This document shows positions 8,985 to 16,795 of a stretch of 64,000 nt of DNA, one piece after another. The first letter of the stretch is position 1, and the number at the start of each line of letters is the position of its first letter. Made by a program: the position numbers and the translations under genes. Source of the stretch: Prevotella sp. E2-28 (GTDB lineage Bacteria; Bacteroidota; Bacteroidia; Bacteroidales; Bacteroidaceae); contig NZ_CP091788.1 of the NCBI RefSeq assembly GCF_022024055.1, positions 186,001-250,000 on the forward strand. Direction: 5' to 3'. The notes under the pieces are model-generated. The model was not told where the DNA came from. It ran no database searches and was given only the letters and a program-made list of their open reading frames with translations.

Positions 8985-9362
8985 TTATAGATTTATGTCA
9001 CAATAGAAGTAGAAGTTGCCGCCATAGTCCAACTGGAGTTCATAATCACCAGTAAGAGTCGCAGGAAGGACGACAACACTGACGGTACTGGGGACCATAA
9101 CTTCATAGACTACTTCGTCATCTTCATCAATCAGAGTCAAAGTGTAATCATCATGGCTAGAAATAAAAGTAAGAACATTACCTTCAAGAGTGGCCTCTGG
9201 AGTTTCTGGAATTTGTTCTGGGGATTTTGGAACTGGTTTTCCACCACTCAATGGTTGGGTACGACCGACCTCCCATTCTATACCATTAGTAGAAGGAGGA
9301 TTCTGACAGAATACATGTAAACTGATTACACATAACAATAAAGAAATAAATGATCTTTTCAT
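8985..9362 (-). CDS. DUF3244 domain-containing secreted protein
   Basis: A 125-residue protein with a signal peptide (residues 1-19, ending VFCQ), a short Pro-rich spacer (about 40-55), and a small beta-sandwich resembling DUF3244 (ATLEGNVLTFISSHDDYTL, EVVYEVMVPS, LTGDYELQLDYGGNFYF). DUF3244 proteins are small exported Bacteroidales proteins, often encoded beside secreted cysteine proteases; the C25 protease gene is two genes downstream. Their role is not known. An upstream promoter is visible. Confidence 0.8.
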   Translation of the reverse strand: MKRSFISLLLCVISLHVFCQNPPSTNGIEWEVGRTQPLSGGKPVPKSPEQIPETPEATLEGNVLTFISSHDDYTLTLIDEDDEVVYEVMVPSTVSVVVLPATLTGDYELQLDYGGNFYFYCDINL

Positions 9363-9390
9363 AACTTTGCATTTTATGTTAAAAGCAATG

Positions 9391-9422
9391 CAAAGATATG
9401 AATAGTCAGAATTCTATTTCAA
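9391..9422 (-). promoter_or_regulatory. promoter for the DUF3244 gene
   Basis: -7 TATCTTTG (complement of 9391-9398) with a TTG about 21 nt upstream (9420-9422). The leader is about 25 nt. Confidence 0.55.
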
Positions 9423-9465
9423 CAATTCTATTTCACAGTTTTCACATGTGCTGACTATCAATGAG

Positions 9466-11127
9466 TTACATTTCTACATCAAAAAGTAATGCTCTTATTT
9501 TTTCGTCAAATAAAGTCGCACTTCCCTCTATTCCAAACATCTTCTTCAACAGTCGACTCCGTTGATTGGACAATGCAGAACTACTGATTTTTAATAAAGC
9601 GCAAACCTCAGAAGGTGCAAAATTCAACTTTATCAATATGCATATATTGAAATCTTTTATGGAAAGTGCATATCCTGTAGATTGAATAGACTCCACAAAA
9701 CCTGGTTGGTATATTTTGAACAACCTACGAAGGTCTTGCAGTTCTTGTTCTGTAGCTACCAGTCCTTTTGTTCCTTTCTTCTTCAGATGTTCTACAATTG
9801 ATACTTTTTGTATGGCATCCGCCATTCCCCAATTGTCTATGTCTGAATATTTCTTATTTACTTCAATTATGCTTTGACGGAAATGCTCTAGCTCTTCTCT
9901 TGCCTGTAGAACACGGTGTTCGTTTATTACGCTTTGGCTTTGCAGCATCTTGAGTTCTTTTTTCACAGAAATGTAACTAAGCATGTCTGCTGTATATTTC
10001 GTAAATAATCGTTGTCTTGTTAATCGTTGACGATTACGAAGATAGACAATAAGACTACAAGAGATAACTATAATCAGTAATAGAGTAAAGAACAAAGCGA
10101 TAAGTCTTTGTTTTGTTTGTGCAGCCTCAAGTGACTTCTGATTTGCCAGTGTCTGGAACGATTGATAATCATAAAGATACTGCATGTTAAGTAATGCAGA
10201 TGATGAGGCTAACATTACCGTTTCATCGTTCTTTTCTACATACAATGCAGCATATTTTCCAACAGAGTCTTGCTTGTGTAGCAGTTCATAAGTCTGATGA
10301 AGTCCACGATAGGCCAAGGCTTGATTGTTGGGATTAGAACTTGTATGTGATGCTAAATAATAGTAGTATAATGCTGAGTCACAGTTCTCGATATGCTGGT
10401 AATAGAATCCTTTGTAGATATACAATAGTTTAAGATCGTCATTTTCCTTTAGCAGTTCTTCCGTAATATCAGAATGATGCTCGTAAGAATCAAGATATTT
10501 TTTTGCTTTCGAGTAATCGCCTTTCTCTATTAAACAATAAGCCAATGGCCCTTTGAAGGTGTTTGCCGAAACTGTGTCGCCACATGCCATAAGCATCTGT
10601 ACTGCTTTTTCTGTAATGATAAGAGCGCTATCAGGAAGTGACAAATCATAGTAGCATTTACCTTGCTGAGCATAATAACATGGAGCTATATTCGTTTCAT
10701 TGGCCAGACTAGAAAAGTGATATGCTTGCTGAAAAGCCCGGATAGCATTACGAGGTAATTGGTGCTTGTATAATAGCTCCGCCATCTGTCCATAGGTTCT
10801 TGACAACTGCGAATAATTGCAATCTGCAGTAGTGGTATCTGCACACTCTGCTGCACGATGGAACTCATCGAGAGCCTGCGGCGCCTCCCCCATATCGGTA
10901 TAGGTGCGAGCCAAGAGGTAATGAGCCAGCATCTGCTCATTTGGTGAACCGTGATTATCGAAATAGTCACAGAGGGTGAGAGCCAGTGAGTCATCAGTCA
11001 ATAGGGAGTCTGCCTGATTACGTGCTTGCAGCTCGGCCAGTTGCTGGCGCATGCGCTCACCATCAGCACACGAGGCAACGATAATCGAAATGAAGGTTAG
11101 TAATAAAAAAGTTATTATCTGTTTCAT
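9466..11127 (-). CDS. TPR membrane regulator with C-terminal helix-turn-helix
   Basis: A 553-residue protein. The start MKQIITFLLL gives a lipoprotein-like signal (IIVASCADGE, Cys21) and lies only a few bases after the -7 box; the upstream in-frame ATG lies in the -7 box. Residues about 50-310 are TPR helices (HYLLARTYTDMGEAPQALDE, YCLIEKGDYSKAKKYLDSYE). One membrane segment follows (about 341-362, LIALFFTLLLIIVISCSLIV), then a coiled coil (about 370-420). The C-terminal part (about 490-535: FNICILIKLNFAPSEVCALL, SSSALSNQRSRLLKK) looks like a DNA-binding helix-turn-helix. The sensor side would face the periplasm and the DNA-binding side the cytoplasm. It heads the minus-strand cluster of secreted proteins. 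The AraC-type gene at 56518 has the same plan. Confidence 0.75.
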   Translation of the reverse strand: MKQIITFLLLTFISIIVASCADGERMRQQLAELQARNQADSLLTDDSLALTLCDYFDNHGSPNEQMLAHYLLARTYTDMGEAPQALDEFHRAAECADTTTADCNYSQLSRTYGQMAELLYKHQLPRNAIRAFQQAYHFSSLANETNIAPCYYAQQGKCYYDLSLPDSALIITEKAVQMLMACGDTVSANTFKGPLAYCLIEKGDYSKAKKYLDSYEHHSDITEELLKENDDLKLLYIYKGFYYQHIENCDSALYYYYLASHTSSNPNNQALAYRGLHQTYELLHKQDSVGKYAALYVEKNDETVMLASSSALLNMQYLYDYQSFQTLANQKSLEAAQTKQRLIALFFTLLLIIVISCSLIVYLRNRQRLTRQRLFTKYTADMLSYISVKKELKMLQSQSVINEHRVLQAREELEHFRQSIIEVNKKYSDIDNWGMADAIQKVSIVEHLKKKGTKGLVATEQELQDLRRLFKIYQPGFVESIQSTGYALSIKDFNICILIKLNFAPSEVCALLKISSSALSNQRSRLLKKMFGIEGSATLFDEKIRALLFDVEM

Positions 11128-11133
11128 CGCCTG

Positions 11134-11141
11134 CAAAGGTA
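11134..11141 (-). promoter_or_regulatory. -7 box TACCTTTG before the TPR regulator
   Basis: The box ends 6 nt before the ATG at 11127, so the transcript would be nearly leaderless. A good -33 TTTG is absent; TTTAG lies at the expected distance. Confidence 0.5.
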
Positions 11142-11338
11142 CGAAGAAATGAGTAAAACACCTAAAATTCGGCTCATTTATTATTAAAGTATGTGATTAT
11201 GCTTGTGCAACTTGGGAAGCTGTACACCACAACTACGTCAGTTGCGATGCGTAAGTATATGAGTTACGAGTGTTAAGTCATATACTTAGGAAAATAAGTC
11301 CTATAGTTAGAAGCGTAAAGTGGCACTTTGTGATTATG
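11142..11338. other. non-coding stretch, nothing recognised
   Basis: This is the first part of a 656-nt gap between the TPR regulator and the VapE gene. I see no credible gene, RNA or terminator here. The short reading frames that cross it have no start context or recognisable content. Confidence 0.5.
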
Positions 11339-11448
11339 GAGCTGCCAGTTCGTGACCTTCGAGCTGCCGGTTCGTCGGTCTTCCGCTCCGTCCTCGTTGT
11401 CCTTGAGCCCTAAGCTCGTCACCCTTGAGCGGCGTGCTCGTATAGTTT
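11339..11448. repeat. five degenerate ~22-bp direct repeats
   Basis: Units begin near 11339, 11361, 11384, 11405 and 11427. Each follows the loose pattern GAGC-N5-8-TCGT-N3-CCTT. The first two units share GAGCTGCC and GTTCGT. The tract has higher G+C than its flanks. Reading frames through it on the minus strand give repetitive low-complexity peptides and are not credible genes. Confidence 0.6.
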
Positions 11449-11510
11449 TTGGAAAGACCCACCCCAATCTTTCTGAAATGCCTTTGTGTAAAGGGAATGC
11501 AGAAAATAAA

Positions 11511-11570
11511 CACTAACCCCAACACTCCCCCCAACACTAACCCCAAGACTAACCCCAACACCCACCCCTT
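11511..11570. repeat. five tandem 12-bp C-rich units (telomere-like)
   Basis: The unit is CACTAACCCCAA, with variants CACTCCCCCCAA, GACTAACCCCAA and CACCCACCCCTT, in register at 11511, 11523, 11535, 11547 and 11559. The complementary strand has five G-runs of four or more and could fold as a G-quadruplex. A GGAAAGTGGAAAAGTGG purine repeat follows directly (11571-11590). The tract ends about 55 nt before the -33 box of the VapE promoter. Confidence 0.85.
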
Positions 11571-11623
11571 GGAAAGTGGAAAAGTGGAAAGTTGTGAATA
11601 AAGTGCATTTTTAACACGAAATA

Positions 11624-11655
11624 TTTGGATTCCGACGAAAAATTTTGTATCTTTG
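11624..11655 (+). promoter_or_regulatory. promoter for the VapE gene
   Basis: -33 TTTG (11624-11627) and -7 TATCTTTG (11648-11655), 20 nt apart. The transcript would have an untranslated leader of about 120 nt. Confidence 0.75.
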
Positions 11656-11659
11656 CAGT

Positions 11660-11695
11660 TGCAAATATGAGGCTGTTCACGCAGCTCTTTTTGCA
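11660..11695 (+). promoter_or_regulatory. leader hairpin upstream of the VapE gene
   Basis: The lower stem pairs TGCAAA (11660-11665) with TTTGCA (11690-11695). The upper stem pairs GAG and CTG (11669-11671, 11673-11675) with CAG and CTC (11682-11687), with one bulged G and a 6-nt loop. It would sit at or near the 5' end of the transcript. Confidence 0.5.
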
Positions 11696-11783
11696 CGAAA
11701 AAAAGAATAGGCCCGACGCTATGAGAAACACCCATAAGCCAATCCTTGCCTAAATTATTAACCATTTAAAAACTTTATTATCC

Positions 11784-12992
11784 ATGAGTAAGAATCTTAC
11801 TATTCATGGTGAGGCTATGAATGCTTCACTAGAGGGAACACTTGCCGTAGAGCAGTTCCTTAACGACAATTACCGTTTCCGCTTTAACGTATTGAGCAGA
11901 AAGGTAGAGTATTTGCCCTTGCCTGCCGATGAGAAGCCTCAATGGCGTGTGCTGACGCAGAAAGCGCTGAACTCCATCATTATCCGTGCCAAGCGAGAGC
12001 AGATTTGCGAGAAGGGAAGTCCGAAGACGGATATCGTAGAGTTGATTGAGTCGGATGAGATTGAGCAGTTCAATCCTATTAACAGCTACATGGAGCATCT
12101 GCCTAAATGGGACGGACAGAACCACGTGGCTCAGCTTTTCGGTCGTATTCCTGGTGTCAGCAGCGAACAGATGGAGTTTCTCTTCGTCTGGATCCGTTCT
12201 ATGGTGGCCCACTGGCTGCAGATGGATCAGCTTCATGCTAATGAATGCGTTCCAACGCTGATAGGCAGCCAGGGTTGCGGAAAGACCACATTCGTTGCCC
12301 GCTTACTGCCTCCAGAGCTCCGCATGTATTTCCTGGATCACCTGAACCTGTCGAATAAGTTCGACAAGGAAATGGCGCTGACTAATAATCTGCTGGTGAA
12401 CCTCGACGAACTGGATGCTATCCGCCCCAGCCAACATGCTTCGCTGAAGCAGACACTCTCAAAGAGTAAGGTGAACGGGCGTCCTATCTACGGCGCCTCG
12501 CAGGATGACCGCCTTCGCTATGCCTCGTTTGTGGCAACGACAAATAATCCTCATCCGCTGTCGGATGTTACGGGCTCGCGTCGTTATATCTGTCTGACTA
12601 TTCCAGAGGGAAAGTATATCGACAATACGGGTGAGATTAATTATGAGCAGCTATATGCCCAAGTGCTCTACGAGATTCGTGAGTTGAACGCACATTACTG
12701 GTATAGCAATGAGCAGGTGGACCGTATTCAGGAGTTGAACCTGAACTATATGGATCAGAAGGATATTGCAGAGGTTGTTGAGGCTTGTATCCGCAAGCCG
12801 AAGGAGCACGAGCAGGGTGTCCGCATGAAAAGCGGGGAGATTGTGGAGATAGTGAGACGCGAATATCCTTCAATCAAGAATGACCACAGCACGAAGGTTC
12901 ATCTTGGAATGGCTCTGAAAGAACTCGGCTTTGAGGGCAAGCCTCATGGTGGGCAGACCTATTACAGAGTGGTTCCCGTCAAAGTAGCCTGA
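11784..12992 (+). CDS. VapE/VirE-family ATPase with DUF3874-like end
   Basis: A 402-residue protein. A Walker A motif GSQGCGKT lies at 161-168, a Walker B-like LLVNLDELDAI near 205-215, and a sensor-type ATTNNPHPLSDVTGSRR near 250-266. These match the virulence-associated protein E superfamily, helicase-like ATPases of phages, plasmids and integrated elements. The C-terminal 120 residues (DIAEVVEACIRKP, then HLGMALKELGFEGK) resemble DUF3874, which often ends the Bacteroidetes members. In this phylum the gene commonly follows a VirE_N/primase-like gene and travels with HU-like and amidase genes. None of those is next to it here, so it looks like an orphan remnant of a mobile element that kept its promoter and an intact frame. 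Confidence 0.85.
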   Translation: MSKNLTIHGEAMNASLEGTLAVEQFLNDNYRFRFNVLSRKVEYLPLPADEKPQWRVLTQKALNSIIIRAKREQICEKGSPKTDIVELIESDEIEQFNPINSYMEHLPKWDGQNHVAQLFGRIPGVSSEQMEFLFVWIRSMVAHWLQMDQLHANECVPTLIGSQGCGKTTFVARLLPPELRMYFLDHLNLSNKFDKEMALTNNLLVNLDELDAIRPSQHASLKQTLSKSKVNGRPIYGASQDDRLRYASFVATTNNPHPLSDVTGSRRYICLTIPEGKYIDNTGEINYEQLYAQVLYEIRELNAHYWYSNEQVDRIQELNLNYMDQKDIAEVVEACIRKPKEHEQGVRMKSGEIVEIVRREYPSIKNDHSTKVHLGMALKELGFEGKPHGGQTYYRVVPVKVA

Positions 12993-13040
12993 GTCGAGAG
13001 GGGTGGGTGTTGCCGCAAAACAAAATTATTCCATGAAATC

Positions 13041-13072
13041 CTTGGAAGGTATTATGAAATTGACTACCTTTG
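13041..13072 (+). promoter_or_regulatory. promoter for the gene at 13119
   Basis: -33 CTTG (13041-13044) and -7 TACCTTTG (13065-13072), 20 nt apart; leader about 35-40 nt. Confidence 0.65.
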
Positions 13073-13118
13073 CGCAAAATTAAACATAGAAAAAATAGTG
13101 CGATAAAGTTCAAAGAGA

Positions 13119-14255
13119 ATGATGAAACGACTTTTGTCAAATGGCTCGGTTATAGCTTTACTGCTTCTAACGGTGCTTTATACCTCGTGCGCTACCATTA
13201 TATCTGGCTCATCGGCGAAGATTCAGATAGACGGCAATGTGGATGAGCCAGTGAATATTGTTACCTCCAAGGATGTTTATCGTGATATTTCACTGCCCAC
13301 TACAGTAGAAGTGAATCGCCGCAGTCTTGACGGGCAGCACATACAAATCAGCTCAGAGAATTATGCTTTTAGTGATATTGTATTGCGGAAATCTACAAAC
13401 TCTTGGTCAATCTTAAGCGCAGCTTTATATGGGGTCCCTCTTCTAGTGGATCTTATGACGAATGCTGCTAGTGAGCCTGCACAAAATCATTTCTTCATCA
13501 CTCCTGGTGCACCACGTTCACAGGCCGATTCCCTATATCGGGCTGATTCTTTGCGATGGGTAGAAGCAGAAAGAGAGGTTAAGGAGCAACAACGGGCACG
13601 CCAACTGCCCATACGCTATAAAAGGCATGAACTGCGTGGCAGTTTAGGATTTGGAGAGTGCCAGGCCAGTCACGATAAAGATAAGATGATAAGCACGTAT
13701 AAGGATTATTTTGGCGTAACGAATGCCTTTGAATGTGGAGATATCTTTGGTGATGCTTTTGTTCAGGCTGGTATAGAATATCATTATCGACTCAACAGGA
13801 AATGGGAGATAGGTATGCTGGTCAATTGGGGTGTTTCGAATGATAACTATGACACCAGGAATGATTTCGATTACTACTATAGTTCTTATGGCTATCCTCA
13901 TCTTTATGGTTATGCCAATGAGCATTGTAACTTTTTTGTCTTTGCCCCATCAGTAAGATACACTTGGTATGAAACCCCTGGTATTCGCAGTTATTCGCGC
14001 ATAGCATTGGGAACGATGCGTCATCACCTCAAATTTGACTACGCTAATTATTATTGGAGTGCTTATGACCCTTTACCTGACATCAGTACACAAAAGCCAG
14101 AGCAAACTGGTGGCGTGGAGATGATAAAATGGCGTATGGCCTACCAACTCACAGCGATAGGTGCTTCTGTAGGCGGCAAATCCTTTAATTTCTTTGGGGA
14201 ACTGGGCTACGGCAGTCTTGGAATAGTTCGCCTTGGCTTAGGCTTTATGTTTTAA
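13119..14255 (+). CDS. lipoprotein with predicted C-terminal beta-barrel
   Basis: A 378-residue protein with a lipoprotein signal (LLTVLYTSCATIISGSS, Cys24). Residues about 25-95 resemble small lipoprotein beta domains (SSAKIQIDGNVDEPVNIV), and residues about 125-165 are a charged helix (DSLYRADSLRWVEAEREVKE). The C-terminal 200 residues alternate in the manner of an outer-membrane barrel (GFGECQASHDKD, VQAGIEYHYRLNRKWEIGML) and end LGLGFMF. No specific family is certain. It stands alone, with its own promoter, and faces dusB. The plan resembles the lipoprotein at 892-1995. Confidence 0.75.
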   Translation: MMKRLLSNGSVIALLLLTVLYTSCATIISGSSAKIQIDGNVDEPVNIVTSKDVYRDISLPTTVEVNRRSLDGQHIQISSENYAFSDIVLRKSTNSWSILSAALYGVPLLVDLMTNAASEPAQNHFFITPGAPRSQADSLYRADSLRWVEAEREVKEQQRARQLPIRYKRHELRGSLGFGECQASHDKDKMISTYKDYFGVTNAFECGDIFGDAFVQAGIEYHYRLNRKWEIGMLVNWGVSNDNYDTRNDFDYYYSSYGYPHLYGYANEHCNFFVFAPSVRYTWYETPGIRSYSRIALGTMRHHLKFDYANYYWSAYDPLPDISTQKPEQTGGVEMIKWRMAYQLTAIGASVGGKSFNFFGELGYGSLGIVRLGLGFMF

Positions 14256-14258
14256 TTA

Positions 14259-14305
14259 TAGCCTAACCGTCTATCCGTCCTTAAAATCTATCCGTCTAGC
14301 CTAAC
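14259..14305. repeat. short repeats between convergent genes
   Basis: TAGCCTAAC occurs at 14259 and 14297, and CTATCCGTC at 14271 and 14288. The dusB stop codon lies inside the tract. It is one of several short repeat clusters at gene ends in this window. Confidence 0.55.
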
Positions 14306-15276
14306 AGTTTGCGGGTGCCTTCAAGGATATCGATGAGTTCGTCCATCTTGGCTGCGCGCAGCATGGCGATGCGGGTCTGACGGAAGTTGGGGATAGCCTT
14401 GAAGATAGGCGTGGCTGCCAGGTGGCGACGGGTGTGAAGAATACCGCGAGTTTCATCAATACGCTCCACGTTGATGCGAAGCTGTTCCTCAAGGATGTCG
14501 AGTTTCTCATTGAAGCCGAAACTATCGTCCACTTCGTTTTTATCGATGAAATCACGTATTTCTTTAAAAATCCAGGGACGGCCAAAGGTGGCGCGACCTA
14601 CCATGATGGCATCTACACCATAAGTCTCAAAGGCGCGTTTGGCCTCTTCTGGCGAGGTGATATCGCCATTGCCGATGATGGGGATATGGATGCGAGGATT
14701 ACGCTTTACCTCGCCAATGAGTGTCCAGTCGGCCTCGCCAGTGTACATCTGGGCACGGGTGCGTCCGTGAATAGTCAAAGCCTGAATGCCGCAGTCCTGC
14801 AATTGCTCGGCCAGTTCGGTAATGATGAGTTGGTCCTGGTTCCAGCCAAGTCGGGTCTTTACGGTGACGGGCAGTTTTACGGCATCCACCACTTTTCGTG
14901 TTATCTCCAATAGTTTCGGGATGTTCTGCAACATGCCAGCGCCAGCACCTTTGCCTGCCACCTTTTTAACAGGGCATCCAAAGTTCAGGTCAATGAGGTC
15001 AGGGCCCGCCTGTTCCACAATCTTCGCTGCCTCTACCATTGCATCCACGTCTCGTCCGTAGATCTGAATGCCAACGGGGCGTTCTTCATCACTGATGATG
15101 AGTTTCTGCTGGGTAGATTTTACATCGCGTATCAGCGCTTCAGCCGATACGAATTCCGTATATACCATTGAGGCTCCGAACCGCTTACAAAGCAGTCGGA
15201 ACCCTATGTCTGTGACATCCTCCATTGGTGCCAAGAACACCGGATGGGGACCAAATTCTATGTCGCCTATCTTCAT
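14296..15276 (-). CDS. dusB: tRNA-dihydrouridine synthase
   Basis: A 326-residue protein; the start MKIGDIEFGPHPVFLAPM is the usual one, and codons further upstream overlap the promoter. It is a flavoprotein that reduces uridine to dihydrouridine in the D-loop of tRNA. Visible motifs are APMEDVTDIGFR at the FMN-binding N-terminus, NFGCPVKKVAGKGAGAGML with the catalytic Cys, VKTRLGW, IHGRTRAQMYTGEADW, IIGNGDI and AIMVGRATFGRPWIF (FMN phosphate site), followed by a helical C-terminal tRNA-binding part. Length is normal for the Dus family; the DusB subtype is the best match. Confidence 0.92.
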   Translation of the reverse strand: MKIGDIEFGPHPVFLAPMEDVTDIGFRLLCKRFGASMVYTEFVSAEALIRDVKSTQQKLIISDEERPVGIQIYGRDVDAMVEAAKIVEQAGPDLIDLNFGCPVKKVAGKGAGAGMLQNIPKLLEITRKVVDAVKLPVTVKTRLGWNQDQLIITELAEQLQDCGIQALTIHGRTRAQMYTGEADWTLIGEVKRNPRIHIPIIGNGDITSPEEAKRAFETYGVDAIMVGRATFGRPWIFKEIRDFIDKNEVDDSFGFNEKLDILEEQLRINVERIDETRGILHTRRHLAATPIFKAIPNFRQTRIAMLRAAKMDELIDILEGTRKLLG

Positions 15277-15284
15277 TCTGTTTG

Positions 15285-15316
15285 CAAAGGTACGATTAAG
15301 TAGGCGAAAATGCAAA
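15285..15316 (-). promoter_or_regulatory. promoter for dusB
   Basis: -7 TACCTTTG (complement 15285-15292) and -33 TTTG (complement 15313-15316), 20 nt apart. The ATG is 8 nt downstream of the box, so the transcript is almost leaderless. Another minus-strand -7-like box lies at 15357-15364. Confidence 0.65.
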
Positions 15317-15483
15317 TTTATTGTAGTATATTTGTTAGTTGGTGATTTCTGGAGTGCAAAGGTAGTGATTTTAATGATCAAGATGGGTCATTAAATTGTT
15401 GTGTGATAGGATAAAATTAATAAAAGATAATAATGTCCTATAAAAAGTTTGCTTTATAATATACAGGCAAAGAAAATTATTCT

Positions 15484-15520
15484 TACCTTTGCATCGTTGG
15501 ATTACTAGCTAACTAGCTAA
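15484..15520 (+). promoter_or_regulatory. -7 box and duplicated 8-mer before rhaM
   Basis: TACCTTTG at 15484-15491 is a -7 box without a clear -33 TTTG, which would fit a regulated promoter. CTAGCTAA is present twice in tandem at 15505-15520 in the leader, 12 nt before the ATG, and could be an operator or leader element. Confidence 0.45.
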
Positions 15521-15532
15521 AAAAAATATAAG

Positions 15533-15907
15533 ATGGAAGGTTATATTCAGAGTTTGTCAGGCGGTAAGCTGAAGCGCTATGTACAGTTTCTGGAAATAAA
15601 AGATGATACAGAACTGATGGCGCAGTATCGCTATTGGCATTCCGAGGAGCATCATTGGCAGGAGATTCGCGAAGGAATCAAGGCTGTAGGTATTCTCGAG
15701 ATGGAAATATATATGCATGACAATCAACTTGTTATGATTGTTGATGCACCTGCTGATTTCGATTGGCAGGAGGCAATGAATCGCTTAAGCACTTTGCCGC
15801 GACAAGCAGAGTGGGAGGCCTTTGTTTCACGTTTCCAAGGGTGCAGTGCTGATGCCAGAAGTGATGAGAAGTGGCAACCGGCGGAACGTATTTTCCGACT
15901 TTATTAG
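15533..15907 (+). CDS. rhaM: L-rhamnose mutarotase family protein
   Basis: A 124-residue protein of the RhaM (YiiL/RhaU) family, which interconverts alpha and beta anomers of L-rhamnose (some members act on fucose). Family features are RYVQFLEIKDD at the N-terminal strand, the Tyr-Trp-His cluster (QYRYWHSEEHHWQEI), GILEMEIYMHDNQLVMIVD in the dimer strand, and PRQAEWEAFVSRFQG near the end. Length matches the family (about 105-125). The gene is followed after 8 nt by an AraC-family regulator, so both probably belong to a small sugar-responsive operon. Rhamnose isomerase and kinase genes are not in the window. Confidence 0.8.
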   Translation: MEGYIQSLSGGKLKRYVQFLEIKDDTELMAQYRYWHSEEHHWQEIREGIKAVGILEMEIYMHDNQLVMIVDAPADFDWQEAMNRLSTLPRQAEWEAFVSRFQGCSADARSDEKWQPAERIFRLY

Positions 15908-15915
15908 ATTTTACA

Positions 15916-16779
15916 ATGATACAGATACCCATAGAATCATTTAACCTTCAGATGCTGAATGTAGGGTTGGCTCATCATCATGGTGACTGGAACTGGAAAA
16001 ATGTCAACTCGCCTTTTACTCGTATCTTCTATGTGATGGAGGGTGAAGCAATACTTCATTTGCCTGATAACACCGTGCATCTACGACCCGGCTTCTTATA
16101 TATCATTCCTGCCTATACCCTGCATTCGTATGAGTGTGACGGACTTTTTGTACATTATTATCTGCATGTATATGAGGGATTCAAGAGTGAGATGAATTTG
16201 GTGGAGCAGTATGACTTTCCTGTAGAGGTGGCTGGTAGTCATGATGATGAGTTGCTACTGCAGCGTATGTGTGAACAGCATCCACAGGCGCAACTGCCCT
16301 CCAGTAATCCGGAAGCTTACGATAATGCCGCACAGATTACGGGCTACGTAGAACGCTATCGAGACATGCCGCTATGGCAAAAGATGGAATTGCGTGGCGC
16401 GATTTTGATGCTCTTCTCGCATTTCCTTAAGCAGGCTGTACCCCATGTGTGGACGGCCGATGAACGTATGAAGCGTGTGCAGGAATATATTCATTCTCAT
16501 ATCTGTGAGGATATCGATATTGAAGAGTTGGCTGGTGTGGCTTGTGTGACGAAACCATATCTTATACGTCTTTTCAAGCGGGAGTTTGCCACTTCGCCTG
16601 TACAATATATTAATGGTAAGAAGGTGGAAAGGGCCCAATTGCTACTCTATACCACAGAGATGCCAGTGAAGGAGGTGGCCTATGAACTGGGGTTTAGTGA
16701 TCATAGTTATTTCATTCGTATGTTTCGTAAAGTGACGGGTATCACTCCGCAGGAATACCGTAGGCAGTTGAGGGCATAG
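15916..16779 (+). CDS. AraC family transcriptional regulator
   Basis: A 287-residue protein; the start MIQIPIESF was chosen because longer starts overlap rhaM. Residues about 15-110 form a cupin-type sugar-binding domain (HHHGDWNWKNVNSPFTRIFY, then HLRPGFLYIIPAYTLHSYEC). The last 100 residues are the double helix-turn-helix (DIDIEELAGVACVTKPYLIR, then VKEVAYELGFSDHSYFIRMF and GITPQEYRRQL). It most likely senses a sugar and regulates itself and rhaM. Rhamnose is an inference from the neighbour only. Confidence 0.9.
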   Translation: MIQIPIESFNLQMLNVGLAHHHGDWNWKNVNSPFTRIFYVMEGEAILHLPDNTVHLRPGFLYIIPAYTLHSYECDGLFVHYYLHVYEGFKSEMNLVEQYDFPVEVAGSHDDELLLQRMCEQHPQAQLPSSNPEAYDNAAQITGYVERYRDMPLWQKMELRGAILMLFSHFLKQAVPHVWTADERMKRVQEYIHSHICEDIDIEELAGVACVTKPYLIRLFKREFATSPVQYINGKKVERAQLLLYTTEMPVKEVAYELGFSDHSYFIRMFRKVTGITPQEYRRQLRA

Positions 16780-16795
16780 TGTAATTCATGTAGCG

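Noticed and set aside
11511..11570. True telomere or linear replicon end
   Set aside because: The tract is internal, only five units long and followed by ordinary genes; it is kept only as a C-rich repeat.
11497..11601. Small plus-strand frame MQKINTNPNTPPNTNPK
   Set aside because: It simply translates the 12-bp repeat, has no promoter or ribosome-binding context, and stops shortly after the repeat.
11334..11765. 143-codon minus-strand open frame with GLVLGLVLGGVLGL-type repeats
   Set aside because: It is the translation of the 12-bp and 22-bp DNA repeats, crosses the VapE promoter and leader, and resembles no protein.
12993..13118. Mobile element end next to the VapE gene
   Set aside because: I found only a promoter for the following gene; there is no inverted terminal repeat, tRNA or integrase that would define an element boundary.
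15871..15915. Upstream extended start for the AraC regulator
   Set aside because: It would overlap the end of rhaM in another frame; MIQIPIESF at 15916 follows the stop with normal spacing.
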